Positions 34,693 through 43,795 of a DNA stretch of 64,000 bases are shown in pieces. The notes below the pieces were generated by a model. That model had not been told where the DNA came from. It ran no database searches and saw only the letters and a list, made by a program, of their open reading frames with translations. This DNA is from Microbacterium sp. HD4P20 (GTDB lineage Bacteria > Actinomycetota > Actinomycetes > Actinomycetales > Microbacteriaceae). Where the stretch lies: positions 124,001 through 188,000 of the forward strand of contig NZ_JAHZQZ020000018.1 in NCBI RefSeq assembly GCF_019449275.2. Reading direction: 5' to 3'. The number at the start of each line of letters is the position of its first letter. The first letter of the stretch is position 1. The position numbers and the translations under genes were made by a program.

Positions 34693-35103
34693 TCAGGCCC
34701 GCTGCTTCTCGAGCAGGTCGCGGATCTGCACGAGCAGTTCCTGCTCGGTGGGCAGCTTCGGCTCCTCGTCGGCGGGGCTCACACCGGCCTTGGCGGCGGC
34801 ACGCTCTTTGATGCGGTTCATCGGGTAGACGAACACGAAGTACACGACGACCGCGACCGCGAGGAACGCGATGATCGCGTTGATCAGGTCGCCGATCGGG
34901 AACGTGACATCGCCCCACAGACCGTTCACGGTGATGCCGATCTGACCGTTCGCGTCAGGCTCCCAGAACAGCGCGATGATCGGGTTGATGATGCTCGACA
35001 CGATCGCATTGACAACCGCCGTGAACGCGGCGCCGATGACGACCGCGACGGCCAGGTCGATGACGTTGCCGCGGAGGATGAACTCCTTGAAGCCCTTGAT
35101 CAC
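34693..35103 (-). CDS. mscL: Large-conductance mechanosensitive channel
   Basis: A 136-residue channel that opens under membrane tension to release solutes on osmotic downshock. MIKGFKEFILRGNVIDLAVA, then VVIGAAFTAVVNAIVSSIIN is the conserved N-helix and pore helix TM1. TM2 is DLINAIIAFLAVAVVVYFVF. The C-terminal helix bundle follows (LPTEQELLVQIRDLLEKQ). GTG 35103 (read as Met) has GAAGGGG 7 bases upstream. Length matches the family. Transcribed with the FmdB-like gene just upstream, about 35 bp away. Confidence 0.96.
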   Translation of the reverse strand: MIKGFKEFILRGNVIDLAVAVVIGAAFTAVVNAIVSSIINPIIALFWEPDANGQIGITVNGLWGDVTFPIGDLINAIIAFLAVAVVVYFVFVYPMNRIKERAAAKAGVSPADEEPKLPTEQELLVQIRDLLEKQRA

Positions 35104-35137
35104 GTGATACCCCTTCACTAGCTCCGGCCGAAGCCGG

Positions 35138-35467
35138 TCACGAACCCGTCGACGCGGGCGAGGCCTTCGCCTCGGTCTTCGATGGTGCGGAAGCCGGTGC
35201 CGAGCTGCCACCCGAGGTGCCCGATCCTCCGCCGGACTCCTTCGATCCTCCGCCGGACTCCTTCGATCCTCCGCCGGACTCCTTGGCCGCGGCGCGCGAG
35301 TCCGTGCGATAGAAGCCCGAGCCGTTGAAGGTCACGCCGATCGATCCGTACGCCTTGCGCAGCGGTCCGCCGCACTCGGGGCACTCGGTCAGGGTCGGGT
35401 CGGCGAAGGACTGCACCGCGTCGAAGCGGTGGCCGCACTGCTTGCAGGCGTAGGCGTAGGTGGGCAT
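35138..35467 (-). CDS. FmdB-family zinc-ribbon protein with a Gly/Ser tail
   Basis: A 109-residue protein. The zinc ribbon is MPTYAYACKQCGHRFDAVQS with C-x2-C and a second C-x2-C in LTECPECGGPLRK, followed by FNGSGFYRTD, all typical of FmdB/YqxK-like regulators. The C-terminal 45 residues are a low-complexity tail containing KESGGGS three times in tandem, coded by a 21-bp repeat. Function is unclear in this family; a nucleic-acid or regulatory role is suspected. Lies between the 5-FTHF cyclo-ligase gene and mscL, all on the minus strand. Confidence 0.88.
   Translation of the reverse strand: MPTYAYACKQCGHRFDAVQSFADPTLTECPECGGPLRKAYGSIGVTFNGSGFYRTDSRAAAKESGGGSKESGGGSKESGGGSGTSGGSSAPASAPSKTEAKASPASTGS
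35223..35284 (-). repeat. 21-bp tandem repeat in the FmdB-like gene
   Basis: GATCCTCCGCCGGACTCCTT with one further base is repeated about three times head to tail with no visible change, coding K-E-S-G-G-G-S units. Identical copies suggest recent expansion, and copy number may vary between strains. Confidence 0.85.
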
Positions 35468-35494
35468 GGCTCTCTCGGATGGTTCAGGGTGCGT

Positions 35495-36091
35495 TCAGCG
35501 CCGGGTCGGCGCGAGGGTGATGGTGCGAGTCGGGGTGACGATGCCCGTCACGGGCTGGTCGTGGACGTCGCGAGGAACCTGGTCGATCACCTCGGAGTCA
35601 TAGACGACGGCGTAGACCGGAGGGCAGTGCTCCATCGACCCGAGGGTCTTGTCGTAGAACCCCCGTCCCCATCCCAGCCGCATGCCGGTGGAGTCGACGG
35701 CGGCCGCGGGGATCACGAGCAGGTCCACGTCGTTGACGGCGATCGGGCCGAGCAGCTCGCCGACCGGTTCGGGCAGTCCGTACATGCCCTCGGCGATGTC
35801 GCCGTCGGCGGTGGCGACCGCCCAGTCGAGCAGACCGTCGGTCCGCGTGACGGGAAGGAGGATCCGGATGCCTCGGGCCGCGGCATCCGTCACGAAAGCG
35901 CGGGTGTCGGGCTCGGTGGTGGTCGAGAGAAAGCACGACATGGAACGGACGCCGAGATCGGCCACGAGGGCGTCGAGCTGCGCACGGATGCCGTGGGCCG
36001 CTTCTTCGCGCGCCTGCTCGCTGAGCAACTGGCGTCGCTCGCGCATTTCGGCGCGCAGCGCCCGCTTGGCGTCGGCGATCGCATCGGGCAT
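35495..36091 (-). CDS. 5-formyltetrahydrofolate cyclo-ligase
   Basis: A 198-residue enzyme that converts 5-formyl-THF to 5,10-methenyl-THF with ATP. The start KRALRAEMRERRQLLSEQAR is the basic helix of the family; LLPVTRTDGLLDWAV, EGMYGLPEP, DLLVIPAAAVDSTGMRLGWG and GRGFYDKTL give the substrate and ATP sites, the last being the G-x-G-x-G-F-Y-D motif. Length is normal. It is divergent from galU, with 80 bp between them. The symbol would be ygfA/fthC by similarity. Confidence 0.92.
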   Translation of the reverse strand: MPDAIADAKRALRAEMRERRQLLSEQAREEAAHGIRAQLDALVADLGVRSMSCFLSTTTEPDTRAFVTDAAARGIRILLPVTRTDGLLDWAVATADGDIAEGMYGLPEPVGELLGPIAVNDVDLLVIPAAAVDSTGMRLGWGRGFYDKTLGSMEHCPPVYAVVYDSEVIDQVPRDVHDQPVTGIVTPTRTITLAPTRR

Positions 36092-36171
36092 GCCCTGATT
36101 CTACGGGGCGGCTCGCCGCGCCTCGGCAGGCGAGCGCGGGCACATCCTGGACGGGAGCCTAGAATCAGTCC

Positions 36172-37059
<888 letters not shown>

Positions 37060-37082
37060 CGCCGCCCGTTCGAGGGGGTCAC

Positions 37083-37712
37083 ATGGATCTGACGGCTCCC
37101 CGCAGGCACGGTCCGGTGTCGATCCGGCTGATCCGCCAGCGCGATGCGCGCGTGCTGCAAAACGAGCTCCTCACCAACCGCGACTGGCTGCGGCCGTGGG
37201 AGGCCACCAGCCCCGACGGGCCCGTCTCGTTCGACATGCGCGTGGGGGTGCGGCGCCTGCTGCAGCAGTACCGCGACGGCGCCGGCGTGCCGCTCGTGAT
37301 GGAGTACGACGGCGAGATCGCCGGGCAGCTCAACGTGTGGGGCATCGCCCGCGGCTCGCTGGCGTCGGCGACCATCGGCTACTGGGTGAGCCGCCGCTTC
37401 GCCGGGCGTGGCATCACTCCCACCGCGGTGGCCCTGGCCACTGACCTGTGCTTCTCAGAGCTGCGGCTTCATCGCATGGAGATCTGCATCCGCCCCGAGA
37501 ACCGCGCGAGCCTGCGTGTGGTCGAGAAGCTCGGCTTCCGCTACGAGGGGCTGCGGCGCCGCTTCATCCACATCGACGGCGACTGGCGCGATCACTACGC
37601 CTTCGCGCTGGTGCGCGAGGACGTGCCCGAGGGCGTTCTGCAGCGCTGGTTGTCGGGCCGGGCACCCCAGGATGCGGCGACCGTGCCGCCGTCGGACCGC
37701 CTGCACGCGTAG
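37083..37712 (+). CDS. GNAT acetyltransferase, RimJ/RimL-like
   Basis: A 209-residue N-acetyltransferase. The acetyl-CoA-binding part is WVSRRFAGRGITPTAVALAT; IRPENRASLRVVEKLGFRYE is the typical RimJ motif, ending RRFIHIDGDWRDHYAFALVR. Family members acetylate ribosomal-protein N-termini or small amines; the substrate here is unknown. The ATG has GAGGGGG upstream. Placed directly after galU, as in several Microbacteriaceae. Confidence 0.9.
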   Translation: MDLTAPRRHGPVSIRLIRQRDARVLQNELLTNRDWLRPWEATSPDGPVSFDMRVGVRRLLQQYRDGAGVPLVMEYDGEIAGQLNVWGIARGSLASATIGYWVSRRFAGRGITPTAVALATDLCFSELRLHRMEICIRPENRASLRVVEKLGFRYEGLRRRFIHIDGDWRDHYAFALVREDVPEGVLQRWLSGRAPQDAATVPPSDRLHA

Positions 37713-37787
37713 CCGGCAGCGGGCGCGGCGCGCCGACACGCGAGCGGATGCCGGGGCCGGGGCATCCGGTCGCTTACCGTGGTCACC

Positions 37788-38759
37788 ATGGACGGGCAGG
37801 TGTGGGGTGGGGGCGTCATCGTTCTCGTCGCCGCGCTCCTGTGGCTGGTCTATCTGCTTCCCTCGTGGCACAACCGGCGTCAGTACGACGCCGCCGAGCG
37901 CAACGCCGTGCGCCTGAACCAGGCGCTGCGCATCCTCGCCGAGACGAGCGAGACTCCCGAAGAGGTGCGGCTCGAGCTCAACGCCCGCACCGCCGCCGCG
38001 CAGCAGCGCCTGGCCAAGCGTGCGCTCGCCGAGCGCGAGCAAGCCGCCCTCGAGCACGCCAAGGTCGATGTCGAACGAGCCCGCGCCGAACGCAGCGCCG
38101 CCGAAGCCGCGGCCCGCGTCGAACTCGAGCGGGCACGTGCCGAGCGCGCGGCAGCCGAGGCGGTGGCTCAGGCCGAGCTCGCTGTGGCACGGGCGCTTCC
38201 CGAGCTGCGCCGTGCGCGCGCCCGGCGCCGACTGCGTTTCGTCGCGACCCTCGTCGGGATCGTGGGGCTGGGCCTCGCCGGCTGGGGTGTCTACCAGGTG
38301 CTGACCGTCGGCGCGCAGCCGCTCATGTGGAGCGGCGTCGCCGTGGCCACAGCATCCGTTCTCGTCCTCCACCGCATGTCACGCGTGACTGCCCGCGCGA
38401 CCGTGCGGATGGCGGATGCTGCTCCCCGGCCCGCGGTGTCGCTGCAGGACGTCGAGCTCGAGCCCGAGCAGCGCGAGTGGGCGCCGCGCGAACTGCCGCG
38501 TCCGCTCACCGCTTCGGCGGGCTCGCGTGCCGCCGCCGTGCTCGACGCCGCCGCGGCACGGACCGCGCTGCGCCAGGCCGCCGTCGACGAGGCGATGCGG
38601 GCGCGAGCCGAGGCGGAGCGGCCCCCCTCGATCGACACCGCGCGCACCGCGCGGGTCGCTTCGAACGACACGGACTTCGCGCGCATGGGCTACGTTGACG
38701 ACGTCGAGATCGAGGCGCACGTGCGGCAGCTGCTCGAGCGTCGCGCCTCCGGTCAGTAG
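37788..38759 (+). CDS. Membrane protein with an alanine-rich coiled coil
   Basis: About 323 residues. One membrane helix at the very start (WGGGVIVLVAALLWLVYLLP), then a long Ala/Glu/Arg coiled coil (about 50-150, units like ERARAERSAAEAAARVELER), then two membrane helices (FVATLVGIVGLGLAGWGVYQ; PLMWSGVAVATASVLVLHRM) and a disordered tail that ends with FARMGYVDDVEIEAHVRQLL. The coiled coil would sit in the cytoplasm between helices 1 and 2. Similar proteins follow galU in related genomes, without a known function; a cell-envelope or division role is a guess. ATG 37788 was preferred over GTG 37779. Confidence 0.7.
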   Translation: MDGQVWGGGVIVLVAALLWLVYLLPSWHNRRQYDAAERNAVRLNQALRILAETSETPEEVRLELNARTAAAQQRLAKRALAEREQAALEHAKVDVERARAERSAAEAAARVELERARAERAAAEAVAQAELAVARALPELRRARARRRLRFVATLVGIVGLGLAGWGVYQVLTVGAQPLMWSGVAVATASVLVLHRMSRVTARATVRMADAAPRPAVSLQDVELEPEQREWAPRELPRPLTASAGSRAAAVLDAAAARTALRQAAVDEAMRARAEAERPPSIDTARTARVASNDTDFARMGYVDDVEIEAHVRQLLERRASGQ

Positions 38760-38827
38760 GGGGGCTGGGGGAGGCCCGTCCGATTCGGGCGGGGCGGTGG
38801 CGCCGTGATAATGTTGCGGAGGTTCAC

Positions 38828-38900
38828 GGGCCTGTAGCGCAGTTGGTAGCGCGCCTCGTTCGCATCGAGGAGGTCAGGGGTTCGATTCCCCTCAGGTCCA
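38828..38900 (+). tRNA. tRNA-Ala (anticodon CGC)
   Basis: A 73-base cloverleaf. Acceptor GGGCCTG pairs with CAGGTCC (one G-U), discriminator A at 38900, anticodon arm CCTCG-TTCGCAT-CGAGG with CGC, T arm CAGGG-GTTCGATT-CCCTC. CC follows but no full CCA. I see no integration scar next to it. Confidence 0.95.
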
Positions 38901-39008
38901 CCGAGAGTCTTGCTCACCTGTTCGTGGCCGTGCGCGTCGGCCCGGCGCCGGCGAGCGGCGGCTAGCGCCTCCGCGAAGAAGCGTCCGCCGCCGCCCGCCG
39001 GTGAGGCC

Positions 39009-39863
39009 TCACGCCAGAGCGCGCAGTCCCTCGACGAGCGGAGTCGTGGGCCGGCCGATGAGGCGCGACAGGGTGCCGTCGCTCTGCTCCAGCGCTCCGT
39101 TTCGGATGCCGGCATCCAGCGCCGTGACGAAGTCCGCGGTCGCGGCATCCAACCCGGCCGCCATGAGCTGGGCGGCGTGCTCTTCGGGCGAGAGCGCGTG
39201 GAACACCACGGGGCGGCCGGTGACGTCGGCGATCGCTTCGGCGAGCTCGCTGTAGTTCCAGGCGACATCGCCGCCGAGCTCGTAGGTCTGCCCGATGTGG
39301 CCGTCGGTGACCAGTACGGCGGCAGCGGCATCCGCATAGTCCGCCCGGCTGGCTGACGCGACTCGACCGTCGCCGACGCTCGCGGCGACCACGCCGGTGC
39401 CGCCCGCACGCTCCAGGTCGGAGGCGTAGTTCTCGGTGTACCAGTTGTTGCGCAGGATCACTGCCGGCAGCCCCGCCGCGGCGATCGCCTCTTCGGTGGC
39501 TTTGTGCTCAGCCGCGAGGATCAGGTCGGTCGTCGTCGCCTTGGGGGCGCTCGTGTACACGAACTTCGAGACCCCGCGGGCAGCCGCCGCATCGATGACA
39601 GCCTCATGCTGCGCAACGCGCTGACCGACCTCGGAGCTGGAGATGAGCAGCACCGCGTCGACGCCTTCGAAAGCGCTCGCAATGGTCGACGGATCGGTGT
39701 AGTCGAGCTCGCGCACGGTCACACCGCGGCGGGCGAGATCGTCGGCCTTCGCTGTGTCGCGGGCGCCCGCGACGATGTCCTGCGGTGCGACGCCGCGCGA
39801 GATGAGGCTGTCGATGACGAGCCGGCCGAGCTGGCCGGTGGCGCCGGTGACGAGGATGGACAT
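39009..39863 (-). CDS. NAD(P)-binding reductase, NmrA/QorB-like
   Basis: A 284-residue atypical short-chain reductase. The N-terminal Rossmann loop is MSILVTGATGQLGRLVIDSL; the rest (DAVLLISSSEVGQRVAQHEA, VSKFVYTSAPKA, LPAVILRNNWYTENY, VFHALSPEEHAAQLMAAGLD) matches the QorB/NmrA group of NAD(P)H:quinone reductases and redox sensors. It is divergent from an HxlR regulator. This pairing typically means induction by quinones or electrophiles. ATG 39863 begins the conserved start. A direct-repeat operator lies in the 95-bp gap. Confidence 0.9.
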   Translation of the reverse strand: MSILVTGATGQLGRLVIDSLISRGVAPQDIVAGARDTAKADDLARRGVTVRELDYTDPSTIASAFEGVDAVLLISSSEVGQRVAQHEAVIDAAAARGVSKFVYTSAPKATTTDLILAAEHKATEEAIAAAGLPAVILRNNWYTENYASDLERAGGTGVVAASVGDGRVASASRADYADAAAAVLVTDGHIGQTYELGGDVAWNYSELAEAIADVTGRPVVFHALSPEEHAAQLMAAGLDAATADFVTALDAGIRNGALEQSDGTLSRLIGRPTTPLVEGLRALA

Positions 39864-39928
39864 GAATGATCCCTTTCTGTATGTGGATACGAGGGATAAC
39901 CGCCCGGGGCCCGACACCTTCCCGCCTG

Positions 39929-39958
39929 AAGGTACCCACTTTGGCGTAAGGTACGCAC
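39929..39958 (+). promoter_or_regulatory. Direct-repeat operator in the reductase/HxlR intergenic region
   Basis: AAGGTACCCAC (39929-39939) and AAGGTACGCAC (39948-39958) are direct repeats, 10 of 11 identical, 19 bp from start to start. GTAC cores are common in HxlR operators. The second copy touches the ATG at 39959, so a transcript of that gene could be leaderless or blocked by its own product. Confidence 0.55.
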
Positions 39959-40330
39959 ATGACGGTTAGTTATGCGGAGATTCGGGAGGCGTCGGTCGGC
40001 GCGTTCAGCGAAGGATGCGGCACCCGCGTGGTGCTCGACCACATCATGAGCAAATGGGGTGTGCTCGTGCTGGCATCTCTCTCCGACGGAACCCGGCGAT
40101 GGGGCGAACTGCGCCGAGACGTCGGCGGCATCAGCGAGAAGATGCTCGCGACGACGCTCAGGACGCTGAGCGCCGACGGCCTCGTGCACCGCGAATCGTT
40201 CCCCGCAGTGCCCCCGCACGTCGAGTACAGCCTCACACCACTGGGCCGCGATCTCATGGAACGGATGCTCCCACTCGTCGAATGGGTCGCCGAACACGCT
40301 GACGGAATGCTCGGTCGCGATCCCGTGTGA
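39959..40330 (+). CDS. HxlR-family transcriptional regulator
   Basis: A 123-residue winged-helix regulator. The core is VVLDHIMSKWGVLVLASLSD, GTRRWGELRRDVGGISEKML, TLRTLSADGLVHRESFPAVP and VEYSLTPLGRDLMERMLPLV, a complete HxlR domain. A single Cys (FSEGCGTRV, residue 20) sits at the position where redox-sensing members such as HypR/QorR carry the sensing cysteine. So the divergent quinone reductase is the expected target, with oxidation of the Cys relieving repression. The role is inferred from the pair. Confidence 0.92.
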   Translation: MTVSYAEIREASVGAFSEGCGTRVVLDHIMSKWGVLVLASLSDGTRRWGELRRDVGGISEKMLATTLRTLSADGLVHRESFPAVPPHVEYSLTPLGRDLMERMLPLVEWVAEHADGMLGRDPV

Positions 40331-40358
40331 CCCGCGGCGTCGCACGGGGCGGCTGTTT

Positions 40359-40739
40359 TCAGGATGAGTGCGTGGGCGGCAGGCCTGGGCCGTCCGGATG
40401 CGCGAGATCATACGCACGCGCCACCTTCTGCGGCACCACCATGCGCCAGGCGTCGACCACGAGTTCGCGGGCTTCGGCGGGGTCCAGTGCCGCCAGGCGA
40501 GCGTGCACCCAGTGGAAGCGCATGTCGCCCTCGGAGGGTAATTCGAACTTGTGCGGCGAGCCCCCGACAAGGCCCGCCCGCTCTTCCTTCGGGAAGGCGA
40601 AGCCCATCACCGCCTCGTCGAGCGAGAACGCGACGTACACCATCTGCCCGACGCGGAACTTGAGCCTGCCGTGCACGAACACCTCGTACGAGCGCTCGAG
40701 CTCGGTCCCGAGCGGTCGGATGTCGTCCAGGTGCGCCAT
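40359..40739 (-). CDS. MmcQ/YjbR-family protein
   Basis: A 126-residue protein of the YjbR fold. GRLKFRVGQMVYVAFSLDEA, MGFAFPKEERAGLVGG, PHKFELPSEGDMRFHWVHAR and LDPAEARELVVDAWRMVVPQ are family segments; the end is the helix carrying the W-R-M motif. The fold resembles DNA-binding CyaY-like domains, but the function is not established. ATG 40739 is the start. The upstream side (its promoter side) is directly next to the stem-loop repeat array at 40801. Confidence 0.85.
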   Translation of the reverse strand: MAHLDDIRPLGTELERSYEVFVHGRLKFRVGQMVYVAFSLDEAVMGFAFPKEERAGLVGGSPHKFELPSEGDMRFHWVHARLAALDPAEARELVVDAWRMVVPQKVARAYDLAHPDGPGLPPTHSS

Positions 40740-40800
40740 GGGGGCCGACACTAGTGCGTACCGCCGACTGTTGTCCCGAAGCCGGATGGAGCCTGCCCCT

Positions 40801-41360
40801 GCTCGCCAACAGGTCAACCGGGCTTCTACAGGACGTTTGGTCGCAGAAACGTCCTGTGGAAGCCCGGTTCTCCTGTGGAGCCCGGTTCTCCTGTGGAGCG
40901 CGGAGGGGATGCCGGCCGGATGCCGGATGCGGGGCGGGCAGGTGCTCGGGTCCGTGCTCGCCAACAGGTCAACCGGGCTTCTACAGGACGTGTGGCCGCC
41001 GAAGCGTCCTGTGGAAGCCCCGTTCTCCTGTGGAGCGCGGAGGAGATACCGGGCGGATGCCGGATGCCGGGTGCCGGGTGCCGGGCGGGCAGGTGCTCGG
41101 GCCCGTGCTCGCCGACAGGTCAACCGGGCTTCTACAGGACGTGTGGCCGCCGAAGCATCCTGTGGAAGCCCGGTTTTCCTGTGGAGCGCGGAGGAGACGC
41201 GGGGCGGATGCCGGATGCCGGATGCCGGATGCCGGATGCGGGGCGGGCAGGTGCTCGGGTCCGTGCTCGCCAACAGGTCAACCGGGCTTCTACAGGACGT
41301 GTGGCCGTCGAGGCGTCCTGTGGAAGCCCGGTTCTCCTGTGGAGCGCGGAGGAGATGCGG
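40801..41360. repeat. Array of four tandem 151-158 bp units, each with an 18-bp stem-loop
   Basis: Units begin with GCTCGCC(A/G)ACAGGTCAACC at 40801, 40956, 41107 and 41265. Each has a left arm CCGGGCTTCTACAGGACG (40818-40835, 40973-40990, 41124-41141, 41282-41299), a 14-base loop, and a right arm CGTCCTGTGGAAGCCCGG (40850-40867, 41005-41022, 41156-41173, 41314-41331). The arms pair over 18 bp with one T-G; copies 2 and 3 have one more change each. After the stem comes TTCTCCTGTGGAGCGCGGAG, doubled in part in copy 1, then runs of GGATGCC with two to four copies, then GGGCGGGCAGGTGCTCGGG. All long reading frames through it are by-products of the repeat. No mobile-element gene is nearby. Confidence 0.95.
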
Positions 41361-41438
41361 CAGGATGCCGGGTGCCCGGCCCGTCGAGAGGCGACACCCG
41401 CGGTTACCGGCGCGCGGGCCGCGGCATCCCGTCTCGTC

Positions 41439-42140
41439 TCAGTCCTCGGACAGGGCGTACAGCGCCTCGAGCCCTCCGGCCGACTCCGAGAATCGATCGA
41501 GCATCGCCCGCAGTTCGTGGGCGGTCACGTTGGCGCCGAAGGCTTCGGCACCCGGCTGAAGACGGATGCCGTCGGCCAAGGCGCCCGCGGGCACAGGGTC
41601 GAAGCCCAGGTCGTCGATGACGTGCGCGACGGCGGCGAGGTCGTCGGGGTCATCGCCGGCCAGGGCGATCGCCTTGCGGCCGGGCTCGCCCTGCGGGCGC
41701 GCTTCGGCCTCGAGGTCGTGATAGCCCATGTGGTTGAACGCCTTCACCACCCGCGATTCCGGCAGGAACTCCTGCACGATCCGGCTCGTCGATGTCGCGG
41801 GGTCGTTGAGGTCGTCTCTCACCCCGTCGACTTCCCACCAATAGTTCATCGCATCGATCACGAGTCTGCCGCGCAGCTCCTCCACCGGCAGTGCGCGGTG
41901 CTTTCCGAGAGGCAAGGCGAGGATCACGACGTCGGCCTGGGCGGCGGCCGCAGACGCGGTGGTGGCGACCGCGCCCGGAGCGAGGACCTCGACGGTGAGC
42001 GCGATGCGCTCGACCGCGCCGGAGCCGGCGATGAGCACGCGGTACCCGGCAGCGACGGCCAGGCGGGCGAGCACCGTGCCCACCTTGCCCGCTCCGAGAA
42101 TGCCCAGCGTCGTCGCGTGAGACGCTGCGTGGTCGCTCAT
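41439..42140 (-). CDS. NADP-binding oxidoreductase, F420-reductase-like
   Basis: A 233-residue protein. The Rossmann start [20 protein letters not shown], then [31 protein letters not shown] and [13 protein letters not shown] match the NADPH:F420 oxidoreductase (NpdG)-like group of COG2085. The remaining part ([40 protein letters not shown]) is also typical. Its true cofactor partner is uncertain. ATG 42140 overlaps the stop of the luciferase-like gene (ATGA), so the two act together, possibly supplying reduced cofactor. Confidence 0.85.
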   Translation of the reverse strand: MSDHAASHATTLGILGAGKVGTVLARLAVAAGYRVLIAGSGAVERIALTVEVLAPGAVATTASAAAAQADVVILALPLGKHRALPVEELRGRLVIDAMNYWWEVDGVRDDLNDPATSTSRIVQEFLPESRVVKAFNHMGYHDLEAEARPQGEPGRKAIALAGDDPDDLAAVAHVIDDLGFDPVPAGALADGIRLQPGAEAFGANVTAHELRAMLDRFSESAGGLEALYALSED

Positions 42141-43201
42141 GCCCGGACGTCGGCGGAAGCGCCCACCGGAGCCTCGGCGAGCAGCTCCCGCACCATCGGG
42201 ATCACGCGCGTCCCGTAGAGTTCCACGGCCCGCAGTCGGGCGCTCGCGGGGATCGTGCCGGTCGTGTAGATCAAGTCGAATCGTCCGACGTCGAGCGCAC
42301 GGATCGCGTGCGCGATCTTGCGCGCGACGGTCTCGGGCGAGCCGATGTACATCGAGCCGTGTGCGATGTCGGCGTCGTAGTCCTCGCGACGGATCGGCGG
42401 CCAGCCGCGCAGCGCGCCGATCCGGTCGCGGATGACCCGGTAGCGGGGCCACACGAGCTCGCGCGCCTCTTCGTCGGTGTCGGCGATGAAGCCGGGGGAG
42501 TGCATGCCGACCGGATGGGCGGTCGTGCCGAACTGCTCCGACGCACGCCGGTACAGGTCGACGTAGGGCGCGAAGCGCTCGGGAGCACCGCCGATGATGG
42601 CGAGCATGAGGGGGAACCCGTAGCGCGCCGTGCGTACGACCGACTGCGGTGAGCCGCCGACACCCACCCAGGTGTTCAGTCGCCCGGACTCGGTCTTCGG
42701 GAAGACGTCGGCATCGACCAGCGGCGCGCGCATCGTTCCCGACCAGGTCACCGGGCGCTCCTTGACGAGTTCGGCGAAGAGCTCGATCTTCTCCTCGAAC
42801 AGCACGTCGTAGTCGGCCAGGTCGTAGCCGAACAGCGGGAAGGACTCGGTGAACGAACCGCGGCCGAGAATGACCTCGGCGCGCCCGTTCGACAGTGCAT
42901 CGAGGGTCGCGAAGCGCTGGAAGACCCGCACCGGATCATCGGAGGAGAGCACGGTCACCCCCGACCCCAGCCGCATGCGCGAGGTGCGGGTCGCGATGCC
43001 GGCGAGCACCGTCTCGGGGCTCGAGATGGCGTATTCGGGGCGGTGGTGCTCACCGACGAGGAACACATCGACGCCGAGCTGGTCGGCCAGCACCGCCTCG
43101 TCCACCGTCTGCCGGATCGCAGCGGCGTAGCTGACGAGTGTGCCGTCGTCGCCTTCCGGTACGTCTCCGAAGGTGTTCAGTCCGAACTCGATGTCGTTCA
43201 T
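42137..43201 (-). CDS. LLM-class flavin-dependent oxidoreductase
   Basis: A 354-residue luciferase-like monooxygenase. [80 protein letters not shown] and [20 protein letters not shown] are the family's flavin-binding segments. The substrate is unknown. It is coupled to the F420-reductase-like gene and divergent from a MarR regulator; two TTGAC-N2-GTCAA boxes in the 117-bp gap suggest MarR control. ATG 43201 begins the conserved start. Confidence 0.92.
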   Translation of the reverse strand: MNDIEFGLNTFGDVPEGDDGTLVSYAAAIRQTVDEAVLADQLGVDVFLVGEHHRPEYAISSPETVLAGIATRTSRMRLGSGVTVLSSDDPVRVFQRFATLDALSNGRAEVILGRGSFTESFPLFGYDLADYDVLFEEKIELFAELVKERPVTWSGTMRAPLVDADVFPKTESGRLNTWVGVGGSPQSVVRTARYGFPLMLAIIGGAPERFAPYVDLYRRASEQFGTTAHPVGMHSPGFIADTDEEARELVWPRYRVIRDRIGALRGWPPIRREDYDADIAHGSMYIGSPETVARKIAHAIRALDVGRFDLIYTTGTIPASARLRAVELYGTRVIPMVRELLAEAPVGASADVRA

Positions 43202-43248
43202 CGTGCGGTTCCTCACGTCCAGGCTCGGGTCGCGAGCCGGTCCACAAG

Positions 43249-43305
43249 ATTGACACGTCAATCTCTTTGCGTTCCAGTATGGACCGGATATAGTTGACGT
43301 GTCAA
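43249..43305. promoter_or_regulatory. Two MarR-type operator boxes
   Basis: ATTGACACGTCAAT (43249-43262) and TTGACGTGTCAA (43294-43305) are reverse complements of one another over 12 bp, each a TTGAC-N2-GTCAA dyad, 45 bp apart between the divergent oxidoreductase and marR genes. The second overlaps the region just before the marR ribosome site GAGGAGG, giving probable autorepression. Confidence 0.7.
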
Positions 43306-43318
43306 TCGAGGAGGCGTC

Positions 43319-43789
43319 GTGAGCGCGACCCGAACAGGCCGTCGAACACCGAACCGGCAAGAACTCGAGGTCTGGCGCGCCTTCGTCGAGACCACCGAGG
43401 CGGTCCGCACCGAACTCGGGCGGCGACTGCAGAGCGACACCGGCCTCTCGCCGGGGGACTACGTCGTGCTGCTTGGCCTCAGTGAGGCGCCCGGGCATCG
43501 GCTGCGGTCCTCCGATCTGGCGTCCGAGATCGGGTGGGAGCGCAGCCGGCTCTCACACCACCTCGCCCGCATGGAACGACGCGGCCTGATCTCGCGCGAG
43601 GACTGCGCTACCGACAGCCGCGGAGCCGAGATCGTGCTCACGGATGCCGGGGCAGCGGCGTTTCGCGCCTCGATCTCGCCGCACTTCCGCGCTATCAGGG
43701 AGCTCTTCGTCGACGCGCTCACGCCGGATCAGCTGGTCGCCGCGGGGGAGATCGCGCGAGCCCTGCAGGCCCGTCTCGACCGGTCCTGA
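43319..43789 (+). CDS. MarR-family transcriptional regulator
   Basis: A 156-residue winged-helix repressor. DYVVLLGLSEAPGHRLRSSD, LASEIGWERSRLSHHLARME, RRGLISREDCATDSRGAEIV and LTDAGAAAFRASISPHFRAI are the complete MarR core. It is divergent from the flavin oxidoreductase operon and probably controls it and itself through the two dyads upstream. The ligand is unknown. GTG 43319 has GAGGAGG 5 bases upstream. Confidence 0.92.
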   Translation: MSATRTGRRTPNRQELEVWRAFVETTEAVRTELGRRLQSDTGLSPGDYVVLLGLSEAPGHRLRSSDLASEIGWERSRLSHHLARMERRGLISREDCATDSRGAEIVLTDAGAAAFRASISPHFRAIRELFVDALTPDQLVAAGEIARALQARLDRS

Positions 43790-43795
43790 TCGCCG

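Noticed and set aside
38828..38900. tRNA-Ala as a second integration site
   Set aside because: No integrase, no duplicated tRNA end, and core genes on both sides.
40801..41360. Possible CRISPR array
   Set aside because: Units are about 155 bp, repeats are long and imperfect, spacers are themselves related GGATGCC runs, and no cas genes are present.
40754..42218. Long overlapping frames through the 40.8-41.4 kb repeats
   Set aside because: They repeat the same peptide once per DNA unit in several frames, with no start or domain; the open frames follow from repeat composition.
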